64,000 bases of DNA from assembly GCF_021401085.1 (NCBI RefSeq), contig NZ_JACBFP010000009.1, positions 1 to 64,000 on the forward strand. The letters are read 5' to 3'. The notes beneath the pieces are model-generated. The model searched no databases. It had not been told where the DNA came from and worked only from the letters and a program-made list of their open reading frames with translations. Source of the DNA: Chryseobacterium sp. R2A-55. Its GTDB lineage: Bacteria; Bacteroidota; Bacteroidia; Flavobacteriales; Weeksellaceae. Each line of letters opens with the position of its first letter. The first letter of the stretch is position 1. The translations under genes and the position numbers were made by a program. Shown piece after piece: positions 50,078 to 58,184 of the stretch.

Positions 50078-51901
50078 TTATTTTTTCTTGCCTTTCGTTG
50101 CCTGCTGCTGCTGTAATTTCTGCTGTTCCTGGGCTTTCTCCATCATCTCGCGCATTCTCTTTTGGAATTTCCCTTCAGGTTTTGGCTCTTTCTGTTTGTT
50201 TGCCTGGATTTGTGCGTGGATTTTTTTCTCATCCAGAATCCAATAATTAATCACTAAAATGATAAGGATATTGATCGCATTGGAAACAAAATAATACCAG
50301 GAAAGTCCTGAAGCCGAAGTGTTTAAGAAAAACAGGAACGTGATAGGGAAAATATACATCAGCACTTTCATGTTTGGCATTCCAGGTTGAGTTGGTTGCT
50401 GTATGTTTCCAGCAGTCATCACCGTATAAATCAGAATTACCGCTGTACAGGCAATCGCAAAAATACTCAAGTGGTCCTGCAAAAACGGAATATGAAAAGG
50501 AAGTTTAATCACATCGTCATAAGCGGTCAGGTCTTTTGCAAACCAGAAGCTTTTTCCCCGCAAATCGATCATGTTCGGGAAAAATCGGAACAGGGCATAG
50601 AAAATAGGTACCTGGAGTAAACCGGGTAAACATCCCGCCATCTGATTCACGCCCGCTTTCCGGTAAACAGCCATGGTTTCCTGTTGGCGTTTCATGGGAT
50701 CGGCGTCTTTGTATTTGGCATTCACTTCGTCAATCTCCGGACGAATCACCCGCATCATCGCACTGAGCTTGTGCTGCTTAAACATTACCGGCGACAAGAT
50801 GATTTTCACGAAAATCGTCATCAGGAAAATCACCCAACCCGCAGCAATTCCCCAACTTGAAATGAAATTGTACATCGGGATGAAAAACCAGCGGTTCATT
50901 GTTCCAATAAACGACCAACCCAAAGGAAGCAACTCATCAAAATTCTTCCCTTCATAAGATTTTAATAATTTCAAATCCAAAGGCATAAAATACCATTTGA
51001 AATCCTGGTTCAGCTCGTTTCCAACCAAATCAACCTGTCCGTTGAAATTGAACTTTTTAAGAAACTCACCCTCTTCAACCATTTCCTGGTTTCCTTTGGA
51101 ATTCTTAAAACCATTCTGCGGTTCGATGACTGCTCCGAAAAACTGCTGCTTGATCGCAAGCCAGTTCAAAGTTTCACTGGCTTCGTCCATAGTGGTTCTT
51201 CCGTCGTAATCGAAACTTTTGTAATTATTGAAAGTATAGTTGAATTCACTGTGGGTCTGTTCTTGTGACCGGCCTTTTTCCTGTTCGCGAACATTATAAT
51301 CCCAAACGAAATTTGCTTTTTGGTCTTGAATCAATTGTGATAAACCCAGGGTTTTCACATTAAAATCAACCGTGTATTTGTCTAGAAGTGTATAGATAAA
51401 CTGAATCGTTGCGCCATTCACATTGGCCTGCATGGTCACAGAATTGCCGCTTTGGCTTGGAGAGAAAACCAAATCTTTGGTGCTGAAAACTTTTCCCGTT
51501 TTATCTTTAAACTGAAATCCGTATGCGGAATTGTTTTTGTTAAAGAGCAAAAGCGGTTTGTCATTTTTATCTGCAGCTTTGTTATAAGCTTGGTATTCAT
51601 TCAGCTGCACGGTAGAAATCTGACCGCCCAAAGTGGATATTCCCAAAGTGAGCTCTTTGTTTTTCAGTTCGATGTTCTGAATCGATGTGGTTTTTAAGCT
51701 GTCATTCAGATTGGTGGCCATTGCCGGTTTTGCTTGGTTCTGCTGAACAGTCTGGGAAACTTTTGTGCCGTTTTTGGCATCTTTCAATTGCTCATCGTTT
51801 TGCTGTTTATTCTGAAAATAAAACATAAAACCGATTAAGAGCATCGAGAACAAAGCGAAACTGATGAGTTGATTTTTATCTAAACCGTTATTTTGCTGCA
51901 T
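50078..51901 (-). CDS. yidC: Membrane protein insertase YidC
   Basis: A 607-residue insertase with an N-terminal helix (LISFALFSMLLIGFMFYF), a long periplasmic beta domain (about 60-350) and the conserved C-terminal five-helix core (GWSFIGTMNRWFFIPMYNFI, MAGCLPGLLQVPIFYALFRF). The C-terminus is basic and Gln-rich. It inserts and folds inner-membrane proteins alone or with Sec. The ATG at 51901 begins MQQNNGLDKNQLI; a longer reading to 51937 has no support. It lies downstream of pyrG, with a terminator and a -7 box between them. Confidence 0.95.
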   Translation of the reverse strand: MQQNNGLDKNQLISFALFSMLLIGFMFYFQNKQQNDEQLKDAKNGTKVSQTVQQNQAKPAMATNLNDSLKTTSIQNIELKNKELTLGISTLGGQISTVQLNEYQAYNKAADKNDKPLLLFNKNNSAYGFQFKDKTGKVFSTKDLVFSPSQSGNSVTMQANVNGATIQFIYTLLDKYTVDFNVKTLGLSQLIQDQKANFVWDYNVREQEKGRSQEQTHSEFNYTFNNYKSFDYDGRTTMDEASETLNWLAIKQQFFGAVIEPQNGFKNSKGNQEMVEEGEFLKKFNFNGQVDLVGNELNQDFKWYFMPLDLKLLKSYEGKNFDELLPLGWSFIGTMNRWFFIPMYNFISSWGIAAGWVIFLMTIFVKIILSPVMFKQHKLSAMMRVIRPEIDEVNAKYKDADPMKRQQETMAVYRKAGVNQMAGCLPGLLQVPIFYALFRFFPNMIDLRGKSFWFAKDLTAYDDVIKLPFHIPFLQDHLSIFAIACTAVILIYTVMTAGNIQQPTQPGMPNMKVLMYIFPITFLFFLNTSASGLSWYYFVSNAINILIILVINYWILDEKKIHAQIQANKQKEPKPEGKFQKRMREMMEKAQEQQKLQQQQATKGKKK

Positions 51902-52005
51902 TTCTATTTTTTTGAAGTTTGAACATCTGAAGTCCAAATGATCGTGTAAAACATTATTTTAGACGGATGAAATTCCCAAATCTTAAACTTTATTATTTTG
52001 GCTGA

Positions 52006-52013
52006 CAAAAATA
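52006..52013 (-). promoter_or_regulatory. -7 box for yidC
   Basis: On the minus strand TATTTTTG matches TAnnTTTG. It would give a leader of about 100 nt before the yidC ATG. Confidence 0.5.
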
Positions 52014-52053
52014 CTTAAATTTTTAAAAAGGAAAGGCTTTTTGGCATTAAATA

Positions 52054-52078
52054 AAAAAGTCCGCCTGAAAACGGACTA
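52054..52078 (-). terminator. Terminator of pyrG
   Basis: On the minus strand AGTCCG and CGGACT form a 6-bp stem with an 8-nt loop and run into six Ts, just after the pyrG stop. Confidence 0.8.
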
Positions 52079-52083
52079 CTAAT

Positions 52084-53691
52084 TTATTTCTTTGTCGCAG
52101 CCTTGATAAACGCTTTAAACAAAGGATGCGGCGTTGCTACTGTACTTTTGTATTCCGGGTGGTACTGCACCCCGATATAGAATGGGTGATTTTTCAGTTC
52201 CAATGTTTCTACCAAACCGGTTTCCGGATTGAATCCGGTGGGAACCAGACCATTCTTTTCGAAATCCTCCTGAAATTCAGAATTGAACTCGTATCGATGG
52301 CGGTGTCTCTCAGAAATATTTTTGGTGCCATAAATTTCTGCGAGTTTTGAACCGGCTTTTAAAGTGCATTTCCAAGCGCCAAGTCTCATCGTTCCACCTT
52401 TATCCACCACATTTTTCTGTTCTTCCATGAGTGAAATTACCGGTTCCGGCGTGGAGGTGTCAAATTCCATTGAATTGGCTTTCGTCATCCCTAAAATGTT
52501 TCTGGCAAACTCAATGGTCATGATCTGCATTCCAAGACAAATCCCGAGAAGTGGAACTTGGTGCTCCCGTGCATATTTTGCGGAGAGGATTTTTCCTTCG
52601 ATTCCCCGGTCGCCAAATCCAGGTGCGATGAGGATTCCGTCGATTCCTTGGAAAGTTTCTTCCAGATTATCTTTATGGACGTCTCCACTGTAAACCCATC
52701 TGATTTTCACTTCGGTTTCCAAATCTGAACCGGCGTGGATGAAGGCTTCTGCGATGGATTTGTAGGAATCTTGCAACGAAACATATTTTCCAACCAGTGC
52801 GATTTCTACTTTTCTTTTAGGGTTTTGATATTTTTTGAGGAAACTCTTCCAGTCTTTCAGATCGGCCTGTTTGTCCGATTTCAGGTCCAATTCTTTCAGC
52901 ACCACATCGTCAAAATGTTGTTTTTGAAGATAAATCGGAACTTCATAAATTGTGGCCAAGTCTTTACATTCAATCACATTTTCCAGGGGAACATTGCAGA
53001 ATTGAGCAAGTTTTGCCCGCTGTTCTTTTGGGATATGGTATTCGGATCGGCAAACCAAAACATCTGCCTGGATTCCGCTTTCCATCAGTTGACGTACCGA
53101 ATGTTGGGAGGGTTTTGTTTTCAGTTCACCACTTGATGCCAAATAGGGAAGCAAAGTGAGGTGAATCACCATGGAATTATTTTCGCCCAGTTCCCACTTC
53201 AGTTGTCGAACAGACTCAATATATGGAAGCGATTCGATATCACCAACGGTCCCGCCAATTTCGGTGATGATGATGTCGAAATCTTTTTTCGCTAAAATTT
53301 TGATTCTTCTCTTGATCTCATTGGTAATATGCGGAATGACCTGCACCGTTTTACCCAGAAAATCACCTTTACGCTCCTTTTCAATAACGCTTTGGTAAAT
53401 CCTTCCCGTGGTGACATTGTTGTTTTGGGAAGTTTGGGAATCCAGAAATCGTTCATAGTGGCCTAAATCCAGATCGGTTTCTGCTCCGTCTTCTGTCACG
53501 TAGCATTCGCCGTGTTCATACGGGTTTAAAGTTCCGGGATCAATATTGATATAGGGATCGAGTTTTTGAATGGTGACTTTGTAACCCCGGGATTTCAGTA
53601 GCAAACCGAGCGAAGCCGACACGATTCCTTTGCCCAAAGATGAAGTAACACCTCCCGTCACGAAGATGTATTTGGTGGTCTTTTTACTCAT
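52084..53691 (-). CDS. pyrG: CTP synthase
   Basis: A 535-residue enzyme that makes CTP from UTP, ATP and glutamine. The N-terminal synthase domain shows FVTGGVTSSLGKGI, DPYINIDPGTLNPYEHGE and AETDLDLGHYERF. The C-terminal glutamine amidotransferase has the nucleophile Cys in LLGICLGMQ near 384 and the His/Glu pair in YHPEYKS. The ATG at 53691 is chosen because the upstream TTG at 53709 overlaps the -7 box. It has its own promoter and terminator. Confidence 0.96.
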   Translation of the reverse strand: MSKKTTKYIFVTGGVTSSLGKGIVSASLGLLLKSRGYKVTIQKLDPYINIDPGTLNPYEHGECYVTEDGAETDLDLGHYERFLDSQTSQNNNVTTGRIYQSVIEKERKGDFLGKTVQVIPHITNEIKRRIKILAKKDFDIIITEIGGTVGDIESLPYIESVRQLKWELGENNSMVIHLTLLPYLASSGELKTKPSQHSVRQLMESGIQADVLVCRSEYHIPKEQRAKLAQFCNVPLENVIECKDLATIYEVPIYLQKQHFDDVVLKELDLKSDKQADLKDWKSFLKKYQNPKRKVEIALVGKYVSLQDSYKSIAEAFIHAGSDLETEVKIRWVYSGDVHKDNLEETFQGIDGILIAPGFGDRGIEGKILSAKYAREHQVPLLGICLGMQIMTIEFARNILGMTKANSMEFDTSTPEPVISLMEEQKNVVDKGGTMRLGAWKCTLKAGSKLAEIYGTKNISERHRHRYEFNSEFQEDFEKNGLVPTGFNPETGLVETLELKNHPFYIGVQYHPEYKSTVATPHPLFKAFIKAATKK

Positions 53692-53706
53692 TAGATTAGG
53701 TTTGTG

Positions 53707-53737
53707 CAAAGTTAGCGTAAAATCTTTAACGCAGCAA
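53707..53737 (-). promoter_or_regulatory. Promoter of pyrG
   Basis: On the minus strand TTG (53737-53735), a 20-nt spacer and TAACTTTG (53714-53707). The ATG follows 15 nt after the -7 box. Confidence 0.7.
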
Positions 53738-53835
53738 TCGCCACCAAAAAATAAGAAATTTCATTCATTAAAGCTGCTGATTTATTTCATGATTCCATGA
53801 TGAGTTTTGTCAGCCAATTTTAGCAGTAATACCTT

Positions 53836-53843
53836 TAACTTTG
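53836..53843 (+). promoter_or_regulatory. -7 box for the YceI gene
   Basis: TAACTTTG matches TAnnTTTG and lies 62 nt before the ATG. Confidence 0.5.
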
Positions 53844-53905
53844 ACATAGGATTTAGGTCCAAAGAATAGAAAATGTGATTGAAAATAATTTTAAAATATA
53901 AAAAA

Positions 53906-54433
53906 ATGAAAAACTCATTCAAATTGATTCTGGCTTTTTTTGCCATCATCATGTTCGGCTTGATCAATGCCCAAAACATAAGCGGTAAATCAACAAAAAT
54001 TACAGTGGACGGTACCTCTCCCATGCATGATTGGGTAATGACATCATCGTCAGCAACTTTTGTAGGAAAGGTCAGCGGAAATGCAATTACCAATGTGAAG
54101 TTCACCATGCCCGCCAAAAATCTGGTCAGTACAAAAGGGAAAATGATGGATAATAAGGCTTATGGCGCTCTTAAAGCAGACAAAAATCCAAACATCACAT
54201 TCACAGCGGCCTCTCTTCCGGTAGGAAAAGGCAACCTGACAGGAAAATTGAGCATTGCAGGTGTTGCAAAAGATGTCACCTTCCCGGTAAATGTGGTGAA
54301 AAATGGAAATTCTTATCAAATTACCGGTAATGAAGAGCTGAAACTTTCAGATTTCGGAATGGAAAGACCTGGATTCCTTGGAGTTAAGACTGGTGACGAG
54401 ATAAAAGTAACAGTCAATATAGTGGCTAACTAA
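53906..54433 (+). CDS. YceI family protein
   Basis: A 175-residue secreted protein (signal peptide ends GLINAQ) with the lipocalin-like YceI fold. Family marks are ITVDGTSPMHDWVMTSSSAT, KNLVSTKGKMMDNKAYGALK, NITFTA and the C-terminal LKLSDFGMERPGFLGVKTGD. YceI proteins bind isoprenoid lipids such as polyisoprenoid quinone precursors in the periplasm. The ATG at 53906 gives a standard signal peptide; the earlier TTG at 53879 is less likely. It is a single-gene unit. Confidence 0.88.
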   Translation: MKNSFKLILAFFAIIMFGLINAQNISGKSTKITVDGTSPMHDWVMTSSSATFVGKVSGNAITNVKFTMPAKNLVSTKGKMMDNKAYGALKADKNPNITFTAASLPVGKGNLTGKLSIAGVAKDVTFPVNVVKNGNSYQITGNEELKLSDFGMERPGFLGVKTGDEIKVTVNIVAN

Positions 54434-54456
54434 CACAGATAAATATATAGTAACGG

Positions 54457-54492
54457 AACCAGCCAAGTTTTTGAACGGGCTGGTTTTTTTTT
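54457..54492 (+). terminator. Intrinsic terminator of the YceI gene
   Basis: AACCAGCC and GGCTGGTT form an 8-bp stem with a 13-nt loop and run into eight or more Ts. Confidence 0.88.
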
Positions 54493-54592
54493 GAACACAA
54501 TTCATCCTGTGTAAAATCAATCAAATTAAATAAAATTTTGCCCCGCAATTTTCGTAATTTGCACCATCAAGTATTATTCGTCTATTTTTAAT

Positions 54593-54606
54593 CCCGAAGA
54601 ATCGGG
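54593..54606 (+). other. Short hairpin before the radA start
   Basis: CCCGA and TCGGG pair with a 4-nt loop, ending 16 nt before the TTG start codon, near the ribosome binding area. Confidence 0.45.
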
Positions 54607-54622
54607 GAATCACTCTTAAACA

Positions 54623-55975
54623 TTGGCAAAACTAAAAACAGCATATTTCTGTCAGAATTGTGGGACTCAGTATCCTCAATGGCTCGGACAGTGCAAAAAC
54701 TGCGGACAATGGAATACTTTGGTGGAAGAAATCGTGGAAAAATCTTCCTCAAAAAGTTATTCGGAAAAGTCCAAACAGCATATCATCAACATCATCGAGG
54801 TGGAAACCAATGAAGAGGCCAGGATTAATACGCCTTCCGAGGAATTAAATAGAGTTCTTGGCGGTGGAATTGTTTTGGGTTCCGTCACCTTAATCGGTGG
54901 TGAACCTGGAATTGGCAAATCTACCCTGCTTCTTCAGCTGGCGCTCAAAATGAAAAGAAAAATCCTCTACGTTTCTGGAGAGGAAAGTGCGTCGCAAATA
55001 AAAATGCGTGCTGATCGTTTGACTGAACTTCAGAATCCCAACTGCTACCTTTTTACCGAAACCGCAGTGGAGAAAATCCTTCATGAAGCCAAAAAACTTC
55101 AACCAGATTTCATCATCATCGATTCCATTCAGACGCTTCAAAGCCAGTTGATTGAAAGTTCACCCGGAACGGTTTCCCAGATCCGGGAATGTTCCAATGA
55201 AATCATCAAATTCGCGAAGGAAACCAACACGCCGGTTTTTCTTGTGGGCCACATTACCAAAGACGGCCAAATCGCCGGTCCGAAAGTTTTGGAACACATG
55301 GTGGATGTGGTTTTGAATTTCGACGGCGATCGGAATCACATTTTCCGCTTGCTTCGGGCCAACAAAAACCGATTCGGTTCCACTGCAGAAATCGGGATTT
55401 ATGAAATGATTTCCCAGGGTTTAAAGGAGATTAAGAATCCATCTGAAATCCTCATCACGAAAAAGTGGGAAGAACTTTCGGGTAATTCGGTGGGAGTCAT
55501 TTTGGAAGGAAACCGTCCAATGTTGATTGAAATTCAAGCACTGGTGAGTTCTGCGGTTTACGGGACGCCGCAGAGAAGCTGCACCGGTTTTGATTCCAAA
55601 AGATTAAACATGCTTTTGGCGGTTTTGGAAAAACGGGCAGGGTTTCAATTGGGTGCAAAAGACGTTTTCCTGAACATCACAGGTGGAATAAAAACCGATG
55701 ATCCTGCTTTGGATTTGGCAGTGGTTGCTTCTGTGCTTTCGTCCAATGAGGATGTGCCGATTCGGGAGCATTTTTGTTTTGCCGGAGAAATTGGTTTGAG
55801 CGGGGAAATCCGTCCGGTTCCGCAAATCGAGCAACGGATTTCAGAAGCCGAAAAATTAGGTTATGAGAAAATTTTCGTTTCAAATTTGAATAAAATACCG
55901 AAAAGAAAATTAGGTATCTCGATTGTAGAAGTGAGTAAGATAGAGGATTTTCTTGAAAGCGTTCTCGGCGTTTAG
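54623..55975 (+). CDS. radA: DNA repair protein RadA (Sms), TTG start
   Basis: A 450-residue RecA-like helicase that helps branch migration in recombination. The zinc finger has Cys10, Cys13, Cys24 and Cys27 (FCQNCG, QCKNCG), then Walker A GEPGIGKST (93-101), the RadA motif KNRFG (about 248-252) and a C-terminal Lon-like domain (LGAKDVFLNITGGIKTDDPA). No ATG stands in frame upstream after the last stop, and the finger begins at residue 10, so TTG at 54623 is the only reasonable start. A small hairpin lies just upstream. Confidence 0.93.
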   Translation: MAKLKTAYFCQNCGTQYPQWLGQCKNCGQWNTLVEEIVEKSSSKSYSEKSKQHIINIIEVETNEEARINTPSEELNRVLGGGIVLGSVTLIGGEPGIGKSTLLLQLALKMKRKILYVSGEESASQIKMRADRLTELQNPNCYLFTETAVEKILHEAKKLQPDFIIIDSIQTLQSQLIESSPGTVSQIRECSNEIIKFAKETNTPVFLVGHITKDGQIAGPKVLEHMVDVVLNFDGDRNHIFRLLRANKNRFGSTAEIGIYEMISQGLKEIKNPSEILITKKWEELSGNSVGVILEGNRPMLIEIQALVSSAVYGTPQRSCTGFDSKRLNMLLAVLEKRAGFQLGAKDVFLNITGGIKTDDPALDLAVVASVLSSNEDVPIREHFCFAGEIGLSGEIRPVPQIEQRISEAEKLGYEKIFVSNLNKIPKRKLGISIVEVSKIEDFLESVLGV

Positions 55976-56273
55976 AGGACTGACAAGGATTTGCCACAAA
56001 AACGTAAAATGATGCAAAAACGTTTATCCTTTAGAACCTAACCGTTTCTATCACGTTTTCAACAGGGGAATTGACGGCTGCAAGATTTTCTAAGAAAAAA
56101 AAATTCGATTATTTTTGAATATCCGTATTCTTTTTTACACCAACTTTGTAAGGGAAATTGCCACCTTATTGATTCTTTGAAAAACCATTGAATGGTGTGA
56201 TAATTTTGAAAAAACACATTGAGCTCAAAACGTTCTTACCGCTTCAAGCACTAACAAAGCTTCCTTTCATAAA
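55976..56273. other. Intergenic stretch between radA and acpH
   Basis: Just under 300 bases. It holds a possible degenerate palindrome start (TTGCCACAAAAACG near 55989), a -7 match TATTTTTG at 56110-56117, and the promoter with palindrome described separately. No gene is seen. Confidence 0.55.
56176..56208 (+). promoter_or_regulatory. acpH promoter with palindrome between the boxes
   Basis: TTTG at 56176-56179, a 21-nt spacer and TAATTTTG at 56201-56208. The spacer carries the palindrome ACCATT-G-AATGGT (56184-56196), placed like an operator. Confidence 0.65.
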
Positions 56274-56846
56274 ATGAATTTTCTAGCCCATTCCTATCTC
56301 ACTTTTTCCGACGAGCAGATTGTAGGGCAGTTTCTACAGGATTTCATAAGGAATGATGAGCGGTTTTCTTTTCCCGCAAAAATTCAGCAGGGTATTACGC
56401 TTCATCGCGAAATCGATACTTTTACTGATTCGCACCCAGCAATTTTTGAGGCAAAAAAACTTTTTTCACCACTGGTAAGATTGTATTCCGGTGCATTTGT
56501 GGATGTGAGTTTTGATTATTTTTTGGCAAACTCGTTACCAGAACCACAGCTCTTCGAACATTCGCAGAAAGTTTATGCGGCACTCAAAAATCATCAGGAC
56601 TTCTTGCCCGTAAATCTGATTTTGATGCTGGAAAAAATGCAGAAAGACAACTGGCTTTATAATTACAGAGAAGATTGGGGAATCCAGTTTTCTATTCAGA
56701 ATGTCTTGAACAAAGCGAAATATTTAAGAAAAGATTTACCGGTTTTCGAGATTTTCCTTAACAATAAACCTGAGTTAAAAAAGAATTTCGATGTTTTCTT
56801 CCCCGTGCTATTGGAGCAGGTAACCAAAATCAATTCCGGATTTTAG
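56274..56846 (+). CDS. acpH: Acyl carrier protein phosphodiesterase
   Basis: A 190-residue HD-like hydrolase that removes the phosphopantetheine arm from acyl carrier protein. It matches AcpH over the full length (E. coli AcpH has 193 residues): start MNFLAHSYLTFSDEQIVGQF, then LQDFIRNDERFSFPAKIQQG, HREIDTFTDSHPA and FVDVSFDYFLANSL with the metal-binding acids and His. Its turnover role in the cell is minor or unclear in known bacteria. It ends convergently with the DUF6702 gene, with four bases of overlap. Confidence 0.87.
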   Translation: MNFLAHSYLTFSDEQIVGQFLQDFIRNDERFSFPAKIQQGITLHREIDTFTDSHPAIFEAKKLFSPLVRLYSGAFVDVSFDYFLANSLPEPQLFEHSQKVYAALKNHQDFLPVNLILMLEKMQKDNWLYNYREDWGIQFSIQNVLNKAKYLRKDLPVFEIFLNNKPELKKNFDVFFPVLLEQVTKINSGF

Positions 56847-57343
56847 AAGTTTTTGTAAAGATAGCGGTTCGGATAACTCAATCGGTCACTTTGCCTTTTT
56901 CCTTCCACAATAATGTGGATGATGTTCATTTGGTCATCAAACAAATTATAAAGAAAACTCACAGCGGTTTCCACTTTTTTTGGCTGATTCACCGTTTCCG
57001 ATTCCAGATAAATATGCACCGATTCACTGTCTTCCTCATAACCGATATAGTTGATTTTCAGAAATTTATTGTCGGTTTTCAACTTTAAATATTCAGCGCA
57101 GTATTTTGAAAGAATTTCATTGATGATCGGTTTAAATTTTTCATCATTAAAGTGAACCGCTTTTCCGTATTTTTCTTTTAGGGCATTTTCTAAATCATCC
57201 AAGAAAAATTTACTGGAAATCTCAAAGGTTTTTGACTTCGAATTATAGTTAAACTCTACAGATCCAACATGATACGGGTGTATTTCCGTGGCGGAAGAAA
57301 AATGAAAGAAGAAGAAGCAGAGTAGAAGGAGGAGTTTTTTCAT
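56843..57343 (-). CDS. DUF6702 family protein, secreted
   Basis: A 166-residue protein with a signal peptide (MKKLLLLLCFFFFHFSSA) and the DUF6702 opening HPYHVGSVEFNYN, followed by ISSKFFLDDLENALKEKYGK and a two-stranded part with VHIYLESETV. The family is common in Bacteroidota and is usually found beside a HupE-like gene and an M1 peptidase gene, both of which follow here on the other strand. The function is unknown; the fixed neighbourhood suggests a shared role in the envelope. Confidence 0.8.
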   Translation of the reverse strand: MKKLLLLLCFFFFHFSSATEIHPYHVGSVEFNYNSKSKTFEISSKFFLDDLENALKEKYGKAVHFNDEKFKPIINEILSKYCAEYLKLKTDNKFLKINYIGYEEDSESVHIYLESETVNQPKKVETAVSFLYNLFDDQMNIIHIIVEGKRQSDRLSYPNRYLYKNF

Positions 57344-57509
57344 TGGTGTAATAAATCACGTAATTTTCTTGGAACTTTCCGAATTGCAAAATAAATTAAA
57401 ACCTCAGTTTTTTTATTTATTTTCAAGTTCAAGGATATAGGTCATCGTCACAATTTTCAACAAAGTTAAAATATTATTTGTATTATCGCTGATTCAAAAA
57501 TTCAGGCAA

Positions 57510-58088
57510 ATGCAGGACTTTCTTTTTTATCTCCACCTCGGTTGGGAACACATAATTTCGCTCGACGCGTTGGATCATCAGCTTTTTATTTTGGCGCTGG
57601 TCGCCGTTTATGCATTCCACGACTGGAAAAAAGTTTTGATTTTGGTCACCGCATTCACGATCGGACATTCGGTCACGTTGGCTTTGAGTGTGCTGGATGT
57701 TTTTAGGGTTTCCTCAGATTGGGTAGAATTCCTGATTCCCTTAACCATCGTCATCACTTCGCTGGACAATATAATCTTTAAAGGAAATCAATCTAAATTA
57801 ATGAGAATCAATTACTTTCTGGCTTTGTTTTTCGGTTTGATTCACGGAATGGGATTTGCCAATACTGCAAGAATGATGTTGGCGAAAGAACAGTCGCTCT
57901 TGGTCCCGCTTTTGGGTTTTAATATTGGTTTGGAACTGGGACAAATCCTTGTTGTTCTGGCTTTTTTAGTTTTGCTTTTTGTTTTCACTAAGCTATTGAA
58001 AGTGAATCGAAAAGACTGGATCATGTTCGTTTCTTCCGGAGTTTTTGCTTTGGCACTGAAGATGACCATTGAACGTATTCCATTTTAA
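57510..58088 (+). CDS. HupE/UreJ family membrane protein
   Basis: A 192-residue protein with about six membrane helices and the family marks GWEHIISLDALDHQLFILAL, TAFTIGHSVTLALSVL and GLIHGMGFAN; the conserved His and Asp residues could bind metal within the membrane. Named members sit in hydrogenase and urease clusters and move nickel or cobalt, but no such enzyme is near, so metal transport here is not shown. It is divergent from the DUF6702 gene and 96 nt before the M1 peptidase gene. Confidence 0.82.
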   Translation: MQDFLFYLHLGWEHIISLDALDHQLFILALVAVYAFHDWKKVLILVTAFTIGHSVTLALSVLDVFRVSSDWVEFLIPLTIVITSLDNIIFKGNQSKLMRINYFLALFFGLIHGMGFANTARMMLAKEQSLLVPLLGFNIGLELGQILVVLAFLVLLFVFTKLLKVNRKDWIMFVSSGVFALALKMTIERIPF

Positions 58089-58184
58089 TTTGAAGTTATA
58101 CTTAATTTCATGTAACAAATCAACTTTTTTTTTGACTATTTTTTAAGTCTAACATTTTATTGATTCATAATCTGTATTTTCATC

